From assembly GCA_030428695.1 (NCBI GenBank), contig JAUIEM010000329.1, positions 1 to 11,470 on the forward strand: a stretch of 11,470 nucleotides of DNA. Direction: 5' to 3'. The notes beneath the pieces were generated by a model. It saw only the letters and a list, made by a program, of their open reading frames with translations. It made no database searches and was not told where the DNA came from. The translations under genes and the position numbers were made by a program. This DNA comes from a bacterium. GTDB taxonomy: Bacteria > Planctomycetota > J058 > JAJDCP01. Shown one piece after another: positions 1-6,563 of this stretch (the first letter of the stretch is position 1; every line of letters starts with the position of its first letter).

Positions 1-1467
1 CGAGTCGGTGTAGGGGAAGTCGCCGAGGTTGAGGAAGAAGTCCGGCTGGCGGTTCTCGACGAACTGCAGCATCGCGAAGCGGTCGGGGGCGCCCTGGTGG
101 AAGTCGGCGGAGAAGGCGAACAGGACGTCCGGCTTCGTGCCCGGCAGCGGCGCGGTGCGGAAGGTCGCGACCGCCGACGGGCTGGCGACCGTGCCACCGG
201 GCTCCGTCAAAAGCGCCCGCACGTAATACCGGGTCGCCGGCTGCAGGTTGTCGACCCGGGCGGACAGGATGTGATCGCCGGCGGCGGTCAACGAGACCAC
301 GGGCGTGGCGATCGGGCTCGCGAAGTCGGGCGTCACGGCGAGCTCGAAGCGGCCCTCGGCGTCCTCTCCGCTGCGCGCCCAGAGGTGGGCGTGGCGCGGC
401 CCGACATCGGCGGTCGCCGGGGCGTGGCTGAGCTGGGGGGCGTCGGGCCGGGCGGCCCGGGTCACGCCGGCGGGGGCGGGGAGCGAGGCGGGCAGGGTGC
501 GGACGACGACGTCCTCGACCTCCAGGCCCGCGTTGCCCCAGCAGTACACCCCCGGATGGCCCGCGGCGAGCTGGCTGTCGGCGGCGCTGAGGACCAGCTC
601 GCCGTCGATCCACACCGCCAGCCGCTCCCCGAACACCGCGAAGCGCACGCGGTAGGAGCTGCCGAGGGCGTAGCGCGTGGTGTCCCAGGCCAGCTCCTCG
701 GCGACCCCGCCGACCACGCGGACGATGCGCTGCCGGCGGCGCTGGCGGTCCCACTCGAAGCGGTAGTTGTGGTCCGGATCGACGTAGCGCAGGAGGAGCC
801 CGATGCCGTCGTCGTCGGTGCTGCGCAGGGTCGCCTCGATCTCCGCGTCGGCGAGGTTCCCCGCCCCGTCGTAGAGCAGGTAGGTGCCCGCGCGCTCCGG
901 CAGCGCCGTCGACCCCGAGCTGCCCCCGTAGATGTTCGAGGTCTGGCTGATCAGCCCCTGGCTCACGTCCCAGGCCGAGGGCGCGCTGTTGCCCGCCGCG
1001 GGGTCGTCGACGACAAGCCAGCCCCGGGCGAGCAGGGCGGCGAGATCGGCCGGCGGCGAGGCGGCGGTGTCCTCGAGGGCGGCGGCGCCGGCGCCCGGCA
1101 CCGCCACGCTCGCGGTCGCCGGCGGGTTCCCGGCCGCATCCCGCAACCCGGAGAGGTCGACGGTGACGCTCGCCGCAGCCTGGAACCAGGTGTCGACCAG
1201 CACCACCCGCGGATCGCTCCCGTCCAGGCCGGCGCCGAACACAGGCAGGCCCGCGACGGTCACGGCGCCGACGCTGGCTTCCACCACCGGGGCGTTGAAG
1301 ACCAGGCGGATGCGGCCCGGCCCGGGGGCGCTGGCCGCCGTCAGGTCGAAGCTCGTCGGCGGCGGCGTGTTGCCGCCCGGTGCGGGGGTGTTGCCCGCGG
1401 CCCCGCCTCCCGAGGAGCCGCTTCCACAGCCGACGGCGAACACCAACAAACAGACCAGACGACGCAT
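1..1467 (-). CDS. Multidomain lipoprotein with lectin-like and PhoD-like metallophosphatase domains (3' end outside window)
   Basis: Reading leftward from an ATG at 1467, 489 codons stay open to the window edge, so the C-terminus is missing. Residues 2-14 form a short lipoprotein signal with Cys14 in an AVGC lipobox, followed by a Gly/Ser/Pro/Asn linker to about 38. Residues 40-125 resemble a bacterial Ig-like (SbsA/Big-type) domain. Residues 150-325 look like a concanavalin/LamG-type beta-sandwich, with motifs such as GIGLLLRYVDPDHNYRFEW and VWIDGELVL. Residues 340-440 match the Ig/FnIII-like N-terminal domain of PhoD phosphodiesterases. From 448 a calcineurin-like metallophosphatase begins, with metal motifs DFH (455-457) and GD (482-483). 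The ATG follows GAAGGAG at a good distance. It lies 78 bp after the glycosyltransferase stop, probably in the same transcript. Likely role: an envelope-anchored phosphodiesterase or phosphatase with a glycan-binding module. The enzyme class is inferred from half a domain; the substrate is unknown. Confidence 0.82.
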   Translation of the reverse strand, partial: MRRLVCLLVFAVGCGSGSSGGGAAGNTPAPGGNTPPPTSFDLTAASAPGPGRIRLVFNAPVVEASVGAVTVAGLPVFGAGLDGSDPRVVLVDTWFQAAASVTVDLSGLRDAAGNPPATASVAVPGAGAAALEDTAASPPADLAALLARGWLVVDDPAAGNSAPSAWDVSQGLISQTSNIYGGSSGSTALPERAGTYLLYDGAGNLADAEIEATLRSTDDDGIGLLLRYVDPDHNYRFEWDRQRRRQRIVRVVGGVAEELAWDTTRYALGSSYRVRFAVFGERLAVWIDGELVLSAADSQLAAGHPGVYCWGNAGLEVEDVVVRTLPASLPAPAGVTRAARPDAPQLSHAPATADVGPRHAHLWARSGEDAEGRFELAVTPDFASPIATPVVSLTAAGDHILSARVDNLQPATRYYVRALLTEPGGTVASPSAVATFRTAPLPGTKPDVLFAFSADFHQGAPDRFAMLQFVENRQPDFFLNLGDFPYTDS

Positions 1468-1545
1468 GGCGGGCTCCTTCGGGGATGCGGCCGGCCATGG
1501 TAGCGCAAAGGCGGGCGAGAGGGAAAGCCGTCGGTAGCGCGGACC

Positions 1546-2487
1546 TCAGACGGCGGCCCGCTTCCCCCACAGCGCCCGCAGCGCGCCGACCGCCGGGCCG
1601 GGGAGGAAGGCCCGGGCGAGCAGCCGCCGGTGGCGGGCGGCGAAGACCTCGCTGCGCGGACAGTCGACCAGCAGCACGTCGAGCGCCCGCAGCCGCTGTC
1701 CGGCGGCGAGCAGGTGCTCGGCGTGCAGCAGCAGCATCTTCGCGAGGTACTCGCGCGCATCCCGGCGCTGGCCGTCCGGCACCCGGCCGGCCGCGAGCGC
1801 CCGGCGCAGGGTGCGCACGAAGGGCGGATAGGCGGTGTTCGGCCGCGACAGGAGGCGCCCGTCGGCGCCCTCGTGGTACCAGGCGAGCACCTCGCGGACG
1901 AAGCCGAGCGGGTAGTGGAGGGCGAGCCGGCCGAACAGCTCGGCGTCTTCCCAGCAGCGCAGGTCGTCGAGGGGCAGGCCGATCGCGAGCAGCCGCGCGC
2001 GGTCGGCGAGGAAGGCCGAGGGCTGGAAGTAGCCGTGCAGCTTGGCCCGGAACCAGCTCGGCACCACCCCCTCGGCGGCGCCGCCCGGCAGCACCGCCTC
2101 GGCCGGGATGGTGCGCCGCCCCGAGGGCAGGCTGGCCAGCCCGCAGAAGACCGCCCCGACCTCGGGGAAGCGGCGGGCGCAGCCGACCATCCGCTCGAGA
2201 TGTTCGGGATGCCAGGTGTCGTCGGCGTCGAGGGTCGCGACGAAGGTTCCGCGCGCGGCCCGGAAGCCGGCGTTGCGGGCCGCCCCCGGACCGCGGTTCG
2301 GCTGGCACAGCAGGCGGTCGTCCGGGCCGAGCAGCCCGGCGCAGACGGCGCGGCTGCCGTCGGTCGAGCCGTCGTCGATCAGCAGCAGCGCGTAGTCGGA
2401 GAAGGTCTGGGCGCGCACCGAGGCGACGGCGCGCGCGACGTAGCGCTCCTTGTTGTAGACCGGCACGATCACCGACACAGCCGGCAC
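1546..2487 (-). CDS. Family 2 glycosyltransferase (GT-A fold)
   Basis: This is a 313-residue protein typical of GT2 enzymes, which transfer a sugar from a nucleotide-sugar donor to a glycan or lipid-linked acceptor on the cytoplasmic side. The N-terminus SVIVPVYNKERYVARAVASV is the classic GT2 opening. DDGSTDGS (38-45) and the metal-binding DADD (87-90) are intact, and WED (179-181) supplies the usual catalytic-acid motif. The C-terminal 110 residues are Arg/Leu-rich helices without a clear membrane span. The GTG start at 2487 is preceded by a purine run (AAAAAGGGGGG) five bases away. A second in-frame GTG at 2478 would give the equally natural SVIVPVYN start. The ATG at 2492 is out of frame. 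The gene is first in the leftward unit, ahead of the lipoprotein gene. Donor and acceptor cannot be predicted. Confidence 0.93.
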   Translation of the reverse strand: MPAVSVIVPVYNKERYVARAVASVRAQTFSDYALLLIDDGSTDGSRAVCAGLLGPDDRLLCQPNRGPGAARNAGFRAARGTFVATLDADDTWHPEHLERMVGCARRFPEVGAVFCGLASLPSGRRTIPAEAVLPGGAAEGVVPSWFRAKLHGYFQPSAFLADRARLLAIGLPLDDLRCWEDAELFGRLALHYPLGFVREVLAWYHEGADGRLLSRPNTAYPPFVRTLRRALAAGRVPDGQRRDAREYLAKMLLLHAEHLLAAGQRLRALDVLLVDCPRSEVFAARHRRLLARAFLPGPAVGALRALWGKRAAV

Positions 2488-2872
2488 GGCATCCCCCCTT
2501 TTTCCTCCAGTCTACCACCCTCAGCGACCGCGCAGGTACTCCCGCGCCCAGGGGGGGCCGCGCCGGCGCCCCCGCCTCGAGCAGTTGGAGGGCGTAGGCG
2601 TAGCCGAGCGCGCACCCGCACCGCGACCAGCGCGGCTTCGAGCGCGCGGAGTGCTCGGCATGCGAGGCACGGGGTTCAACGCGGAAGACCGCGATCCACG
2701 GAGGCATCGGCGGTCGCTGGACGGACCGCTCGCCCGGGAGGGGAGCTTCCCCGACGGCACGTCCTTTCGGTGCGGGACATTGCACACTTGACTTGACCGT
2801 CGATGGCCAGGATCCATGGGAGGCGGGCCTCCGGGGATCGGGGGATCCGGTGTCGGATGGGGAGCCGGACTC
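2488..2872. other. Non-coding divergent region, left part
   Basis: Nothing here looks like a real gene. Short open frames occur on both strands, but they have proline/arginine/serine-rich translations and no recognisable motif or ribosome-binding site. Just before the leftward glycosyltransferase start are a C7 tract and T-rich stretch, which read as the purine-rich leader of that gene on its own strand. A TTGACTTGACC segment at 2788-2798 resembles a -35 box, but no acceptable -10 lies 16-18 bases downstream. The region presumably carries the promoter for the leftward unit, though I could not identify one with confidence. Confidence 0.5.
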
Positions 2873-2992
2873 GGCAGGGGCACGGGCACGCTCGGAGTCG
2901 GAATCGGGATCGGAGTCGGAACCGGAATCGGGCTGGGGCAAGGCAGGGGCACGGGCACGCTCGGAGTCGGAATCGGAGTCGGGTTCGGATTC
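2873..2992. repeat. Periodic repeat: two 35-bp direct copies 69 bp apart, built of GGARTC-type hexamers
   Basis: A 35-bp segment starting GGCAGGGGCACGGGCACGCT occurs exactly twice, at 2873-2907 and 2942-2976. Each copy runs into a string of related hexamers. At 2894-2929 these read ggagtc, ggaatc, gggatc, ggagtc, ggaacc, ggaatc; at 2963-2992 they read ggagtc, ggaatc, ggagtc, gggttc, ggattc. The tract is open on both strands, coding Ser-Glu repeats one way and Pro-rich repeats the other, which is an effect of the hexamer period and not evidence of a gene. It ends 56 bp before the sulfotransferase start codon. It may be a slipped-strand microsatellite, a protein-binding array or a genome-wide dispersed element; the sequence does not decide. 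Confidence 0.85.
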
Positions 2993-3019
2993 CGATCCCC
3001 GCCTCCCTCCGCTTGCTGC

Positions 3020-3025
3020 TACACT
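3020..3025 (+). promoter_or_regulatory. Possible -10 element upstream of the sulfotransferase operon
   Basis: TACACT lies 24 bp before the GTG start and resembles a sigma70 -10 hexamer. No convincing -35 hexamer sits 16-18 bp upstream, where the sequence is C-rich. The hexamer repeat ends a further 27 bp upstream. This is a weak call based on spacing to the gene. Confidence 0.25.
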
Positions 3026-3037
3026 GCGCCCGCTGAC

Positions 3038-3043
3038 AGGAGG
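3038..3043 (+). promoter_or_regulatory. Shine-Dalgarno deciding the GTG start of the sulfotransferase
   Basis: A perfect AGGAGG lies five bases before GTG 3049. It supports this non-ATG start over internal alternatives and over any upstream extension into the repeat. Confidence 0.8.
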
Positions 3044-3048
3044 CCGCG

Positions 3049-4764
3049 GTGATCCCCATCCATCCCCGATCCTGGCTGCGCGCCGCCCGCTGGCTCGGCA
3101 GCTCGCTGGCCGAACAGGTCCGCGAGGCGCCTTCCCCGCCGCGCCCGCTCGACCTGGCCCGGCTGCGCGCGAGCGTCTGGCCGGCCTGGCGGGCGCCGCT
3201 CTTCCTGCTCGGCACACCCGCCTCCGGGGCCGACGCCCTGGCCCGGGCCCTCGGCCGGCTGCCGGGGTTGTCGCTGCACCTGCGGCCGCGGGCCCTGCGC
3301 GAGGTGTGCGCGGCGGCGCTGCTCGAGCGCTGGGCGCCGTGGCGGGCGCGGCTGTTCCTGCGCATGAGCTGCCGCTGGCTGCAGCGGGTCGGGCTCGACG
3401 GCGACCAGCGGCCGCTGGTGCGCAGCGAGGACGCGGGGATGGTGCTGCCCTTCCTCGCCGGCGTGTTCCCCGACGCCCGCTTCGTCCATCTGGTGCGCGA
3501 CGGGCGCACGGTGGCCGCGCTCCGCGCCCGGGGCGGAGATCCCCTCGAGCGCCCGAGCTGGTGGCTCGACCGCCCCCTGCCCGACGAACGACGCGCCCGG
3601 GCCCTCGCCCTGTGGCAGCGCTCCGTGGCCGGCGTGCGCTTCGGGCTCGGCCACCTGCCCGCGCACCGCTGGAGCGAGCTGCGCTGTGAGGACCTCGCCG
3701 CAGACCGCGATGCCTGCGCCCGGCTGCTCGCCTTCCTCGGCCTGCCCTCCGCCGCGGCCGAGGAGTGCCGGGAAGCGCTCGCCGCGCTGCCCTCCGCCGC
3801 GGCCCAGGGTCCCGTCTCCGACGAGGTCCGGGAGCTGCTCGATCAGCTCGGCTACACCTCCGCCGGGCACCGGCCGCCGCCCCTCCTGCGCCGGGCGCGG
3901 CCCCCGCGAGGGAAGAGGCTCCCCGGCCCTCCCCGGCGCATCTTCCTGGTCGGCGTCGCGCGCTCGGGCACGACGTTGCTGCAGGCGCTGCTCGCCGCGC
4001 ACCCGGACATCGCCTCCTTCCCCGAGTCGCACATCTTCCAGGGGGTGCGGGCGCACGATCGCTGGCGGCGCCGGCTCGGGCTCGCGGGGACCCGGGCGCG
4101 CTTCGTGTTCGAGGGCTGGCTGTGCTACAAGCTCGGCCGGCCCGACCTCGCGCCGGAGTACGGCTGGAGCACCGTGCGCGTCCGTGACTACGTGCGCCGC
4201 TTCCTCGACGTCGCCGACCGGCTCGCCGCCGAGCAGGGCCGCGGCGCGTGGCTGGAGAAGTCCCCGGGGCATCTGCGTTGCGTGCCGCTGATCCGCGCCC
4301 ACGTGCCGGACGCGCGGGTGATCTCCATCGTGCGCCACGGGCCGGACCAGGTCGCCTCCCTGTACCACGTCGGACAGCGCTACAAGAGCTTCTGGGCGCG
4401 CTTCGAGCTCGAGCGCTGCGTCGAGGTCTGGAACCGGGGCCGGCGCATCGTCCGCGGCCTCGAGGGCGAGCCCTGGCACCACGGCGTCCGCTACGAGCGG
4501 CTGGTGCGGGAGCCCGAGGCGGTGCTGCGCGAGCTGTGCGCCTTCCTCGAGCTGCCGTACCGCGCGGAGATGCTGACCGGCATGGCCGAGGCCAGCCGCG
4601 AGGTCGTCACTCTGCGCGAAGGCTGGAAGAGTGGGGTGGGGCGGGGGGTGATCCGGAACACGCCGTCGCGCTTCGGGGAGGTCTTCGACGCCGAGCAGCA
4701 GGCCTGGGTGCTCGCCCACTTGGACCCCGACCCGCCGTTCGCGGCGCGAGCGAGGGAGGTCTGA
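3049..4764 (+). CDS. Tandem-fused sulfotransferase, N-terminal copy degenerate
   Basis: This 571-residue protein is about twice the usual size of a bacterial PAPS-dependent sulfotransferase and contains two family-like halves. The C-terminal half (297-560) is canonical: the 5'-phosphosulfate loop RIFLVGVARSGTTLLQALL (297-315), EKSP (403-406), the 3'-phosphate motif PDARVISIVRHGPDQVASLY (420-439) and the late YERLV...LCAFLELPY segment (482-504). It should transfer sulfate from PAPS to a hydroxyl or amine, probably on a glycan. The N-terminal half (48-270) keeps FPDARFVHLVRDGRTVAAL (140-158) and LRCEDLAADRD...LLAFLGLP (211-233). However, its P-loop reads LFLLGTPASGADALARAL, with PRSGTT changed to PASGAD, and EKSP is absent, so it is probably non-catalytic. 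There is no signal peptide or membrane segment. The stop overlaps the next ATG by one base (TGATG). Identification as a sulfotransferase is firm; acceptor unknown. Confidence 0.9.
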   Translation: MIPIHPRSWLRAARWLGSSLAEQVREAPSPPRPLDLARLRASVWPAWRAPLFLLGTPASGADALARALGRLPGLSLHLRPRALREVCAAALLERWAPWRARLFLRMSCRWLQRVGLDGDQRPLVRSEDAGMVLPFLAGVFPDARFVHLVRDGRTVAALRARGGDPLERPSWWLDRPLPDERRARALALWQRSVAGVRFGLGHLPAHRWSELRCEDLAADRDACARLLAFLGLPSAAAEECREALAALPSAAAQGPVSDEVRELLDQLGYTSAGHRPPPLLRRARPPRGKRLPGPPRRIFLVGVARSGTTLLQALLAAHPDIASFPESHIFQGVRAHDRWRRRLGLAGTRARFVFEGWLCYKLGRPDLAPEYGWSTVRVRDYVRRFLDVADRLAAEQGRGAWLEKSPGHLRCVPLIRAHVPDARVISIVRHGPDQVASLYHVGQRYKSFWARFELERCVEVWNRGRRIVRGLEGEPWHHGVRYERLVREPEAVLRELCAFLELPYRAEMLTGMAEASREVVTLREGWKSGVGRGVIRNTPSRFGEVFDAEQQAWVLAHLDPDPPFAARAREV

Positions 4765-5612
4765 TGCTGGTCTTCATCACGTCGCTGCGTCACCCGGACA
4801 ACTGCGTGTCCTACCCACGCATGCTCGAGCTGGTCGCCGCCTGCCTGCGCTCGGTGACCGCGCAGCGCGACCCGCGCTTCCGGGCGATCGTGGTCTGCAA
4901 CCGGCGGCCGGCGCTCCCGGACTTCCCGCGTACCGACTTCGTCGAGGTCGACTTCCCGCCGCCGAACGACGTGCGCGGCCGCCAGGAGCTGCCAGTGATC
5001 CGCTTCGACCGCGGCAGCAAGCTGGCGGTCGGCCTGCTCCACGCGCGCCGCTATGCCCCGACCCACGTGCTGCTGCACGACTGCGACGACCTGCTCAGCG
5101 CGCGCCTGGCCGGCTTCGTCGGGGCGCACCCGCGGGCGGACGGCTGGCACTGCGAGCGCGGCTGGGCGTGGTCCCAGGGCCGGCGTCTGCTGCGCCCGCT
5201 CGGCAACTTCCACAAGCTCAACGGCTCCGCGCACATCCTCGCCGCCGACCTGCTCGCCCTGCCGGAGGACCTGACGGTCGCGGTCAGCCAGGAGGAGCTG
5301 CGGGCGCGGCTCGACCCCTTCTTCCTGCTCGGGGTGATCGGCGCCCACCTCGTGCGCTCGGAGTACTGCGCGACCATCGGCCGGCCCCTCGCGCCCCTGC
5401 CTTTTCCGAGCACCGTCTACGTGCGCGACACCGGCGAGAACCAGTGCCCGAAGCCGCCGATGCTCGGGACGGTCCCCATCGACGCGGAGCTGAGCGCCGA
5501 GTTCGCCCTGCCGCGGCCGGCGCCCGACCCGGTCGCCGACGCCCGCGAGCGGCTCGAGGCCGGCTGGGCGCGGCTGCGGAGGCTGGGGAAGCGGGTGTGG
5601 CAATGGCCCTGA
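4764..5612 (+). CDS. GT-A-type glycosyltransferase, first of two tandem paralogues
   Basis: This 282-residue protein opens MLVFITSLRHPDN, as do proteins usually named 'glycosyltransferase family A'. A Rossmann-like start leads to LRSVTAQRDPRFRAIVVCN (28-46), the equivalent of the GT2 'S...Q...EIIVVDDGS' stretch but without DDGS. The nucleotide-sugar/metal motif is DCDD (106-109) in the context HVLLHDCDDLLSARLAG. Further conserved blocks are GNFHKLNGSAHIL (147-159), LPFPSTVYVRDTGENQ (212-227) and GTVPIDAELSAEFALP (235-250). There are no membrane segments. The ATG shares its A with the upstream TGA and follows GAGGGAGG by four bases, so translation is probably coupled to the sulfotransferase. 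I place the start here and not further upstream because the frame before it overlaps the sulfotransferase and is non-homologous. Probable role: adding a sugar to the same glycan that the neighbour sulfates. Confidence 0.85.
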   Translation: MLVFITSLRHPDNCVSYPRMLELVAACLRSVTAQRDPRFRAIVVCNRRPALPDFPRTDFVEVDFPPPNDVRGRQELPVIRFDRGSKLAVGLLHARRYAPTHVLLHDCDDLLSARLAGFVGAHPRADGWHCERGWAWSQGRRLLRPLGNFHKLNGSAHILAADLLALPEDLTVAVSQEELRARLDPFFLLGVIGAHLVRSEYCATIGRPLAPLPFPSTVYVRDTGENQCPKPPMLGTVPIDAELSAEFALPRPAPDPVADARERLEAGWARLRRLGKRVWQWP

Positions 5613-5622
5613 GGGAGGCTCG

Positions 5623-6480
5623 ATGCTGGTCTTCGTGATCCCGGTCCGGCACGCCGCGAGCTGCCCGGACGTCCCGACGCTCGTCGCCAACCTGCGGCGC
5701 ACCCTGCGCTCGGTCTGCGCCCAGGACCACCCGGCCTTCCGCGTGGTCGTGGTCGGCAGCGGGCTGCCATCCTTTCCCCTGCCGCCGGGCGCCGAACGGA
5801 TCGAGGTCGGCTTCGCGCCGCCGACCCCCGGCCGCACGCCGACCGTGCCGGACATCGTGCTGCACCGGGACAAGGGCCTGCGGCTGGTCGCCGGTTGCCT
5901 GTACGCGCGCCGCTACGCGCCGGAGTACGCGATGTTCGTCGATGCGGACGACCTGATCAGCCGGCGCCTGGCCGGCTGGGTCGCGGAACGCCCCGGGCAG
6001 CCGGGCTGGCTGTGCCGGGAGAGCTGGGTGTACCGCGACGGCGGCCAGCACGTGAAGTTGTTCGGCGACTTCCACCGCATCTGCGGGACCTCGGTGATCC
6101 TGCGCTTCGCCGATCTTCCGCTCCCGGACCTGCCCTGGGACGCGCCCGAAGAGGCGCTGCGCGGAGCGATGCATCCGGCCGACCTGGTCGGGATGTACGG
6201 GGACCACCGGGCGCAGGAGGCGCTGTGCAAGGTGCACGGGCGAGACCTGGCGACGCTGCCCTTTCCGGGGGTGGTCTACATCCAGGGCAACGGCACGAAC
6301 AACCTCAAGCTGCGCGGCGCCTGGGGCAACGTTCCCCTCGGCACGGAGCTGTGCGCGGAGTTCGCGCTCGACATGCCGCCTCCCGACCCGGTGCGGGCGG
6401 TGTCCGAGCGGCTGCGCCACGGCTACGGCAAGCTGCGCGGCTTCGGCGGGGCGCTCGCGGCGTTCCTGCGGGGGTGGTAG
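5623..6480 (+). CDS. GT-A-type glycosyltransferase, second of two tandem paralogues
   Basis: This 285-residue protein is colinear with the preceding gene product along its whole length. Shared blocks include MLVF at the start, RRTLRSVCAQ (25-34), YARRYAPEYAMFVDADD (94-110), LISRRLAGWV (111-120), FGDFHRICGTSVIL (147-160), LPFPGVVYIQGNGTN (212-226) and GNVPLGTELCAEFAL (235-249). The acidic metal motif is DADD (107-110), closer to the GT-A consensus than the DCDD of its partner. The ATG lies 10 bp after the previous stop, behind GAGGGAGG at a four-base spacing. It is the last gene of the rightward operon. The two copies have diverged widely outside the motifs, so they probably use different donors or acceptors. 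It is a glycosyltransferase by motif and fold; the linkage is unknown. Confidence 0.85.
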   Translation: MLVFVIPVRHAASCPDVPTLVANLRRTLRSVCAQDHPAFRVVVVGSGLPSFPLPPGAERIEVGFAPPTPGRTPTVPDIVLHRDKGLRLVAGCLYARRYAPEYAMFVDADDLISRRLAGWVAERPGQPGWLCRESWVYRDGGQHVKLFGDFHRICGTSVILRFADLPLPDLPWDAPEEALRGAMHPADLVGMYGDHRAQEALCKVHGRDLATLPFPGVVYIQGNGTNNLKLRGAWGNVPLGTELCAEFALDMPPPDPVRAVSERLRHGYGKLRGFGGALAAFLRGW

Positions 6481-6509
6481 GGGCCGGCGAGGGGCGAAGT
6501 TCTTGTAGA

Positions 6510-6528
6510 GGCGGGGTTTGCCCCCGCC
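6510..6528. terminator. G/C hairpin between converging operons
   Basis: GGCGGGG (6510-6516) and CCCCGCC (6522-6528) form a perfect 7-bp stem around a five-base loop. It lies 29 bp past the stop of the rightward operon and 35 bp past the stop of the leftward zinc-ribbon gene, where a bidirectional terminator is expected. No T-tract follows on either strand, so it may instead be a dispersed palindromic repeat or an mRNA 3'-end stabiliser. Confidence 0.45.
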
Positions 6529-6563
6529 CGTCGTCGTGGAGAAAAGCAGAGGGCAGATAGGGC

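Noticed and set aside
97..1503. Long rightward open frame opposite the lipoprotein gene
   Set aside because: Arg/Gly/Ala-rich translation without motifs. It is the mirror of strong third-position GC in the real leftward gene, whose signal peptide, domains and ribosome-binding site are convincing.
2788..2816. TTGACT/TTGACC as a -35 box for a rightward promoter
   Set aside because: The positions 16-18 bp downstream read GATCCA/ATGGGA-like sequence, with no usable -10.
2521..2958. Leftward proline-rich 145-residue frame that could be taken for a small secreted protein
   Set aside because: The Pro/Val/Ile pattern is just the hexamer repeat translated. The remainder is Arg/Ser-rich with no family resemblance. 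I considered a decayed four-helix-bundle (23S IVS-type) gene but could not support it.
2873..2992. CRISPR array
   Set aside because: Only two copies, low-complexity units, no uniform unique spacers and no cas genes in the window.
2793..3689. Rightward Ser-Glu-repeat frame running into the sulfotransferase in another frame
   Set aside because: The Ser-Glu tract is the hexamer repeat translated; downstream it is a shadow of the sulfotransferase gene.
3019..4719. Long leftward open frame opposite the sulfotransferase
   Set aside because: Composition-driven antisense frame with no recognisable domain. The sense frame has sulfotransferase motifs throughout.
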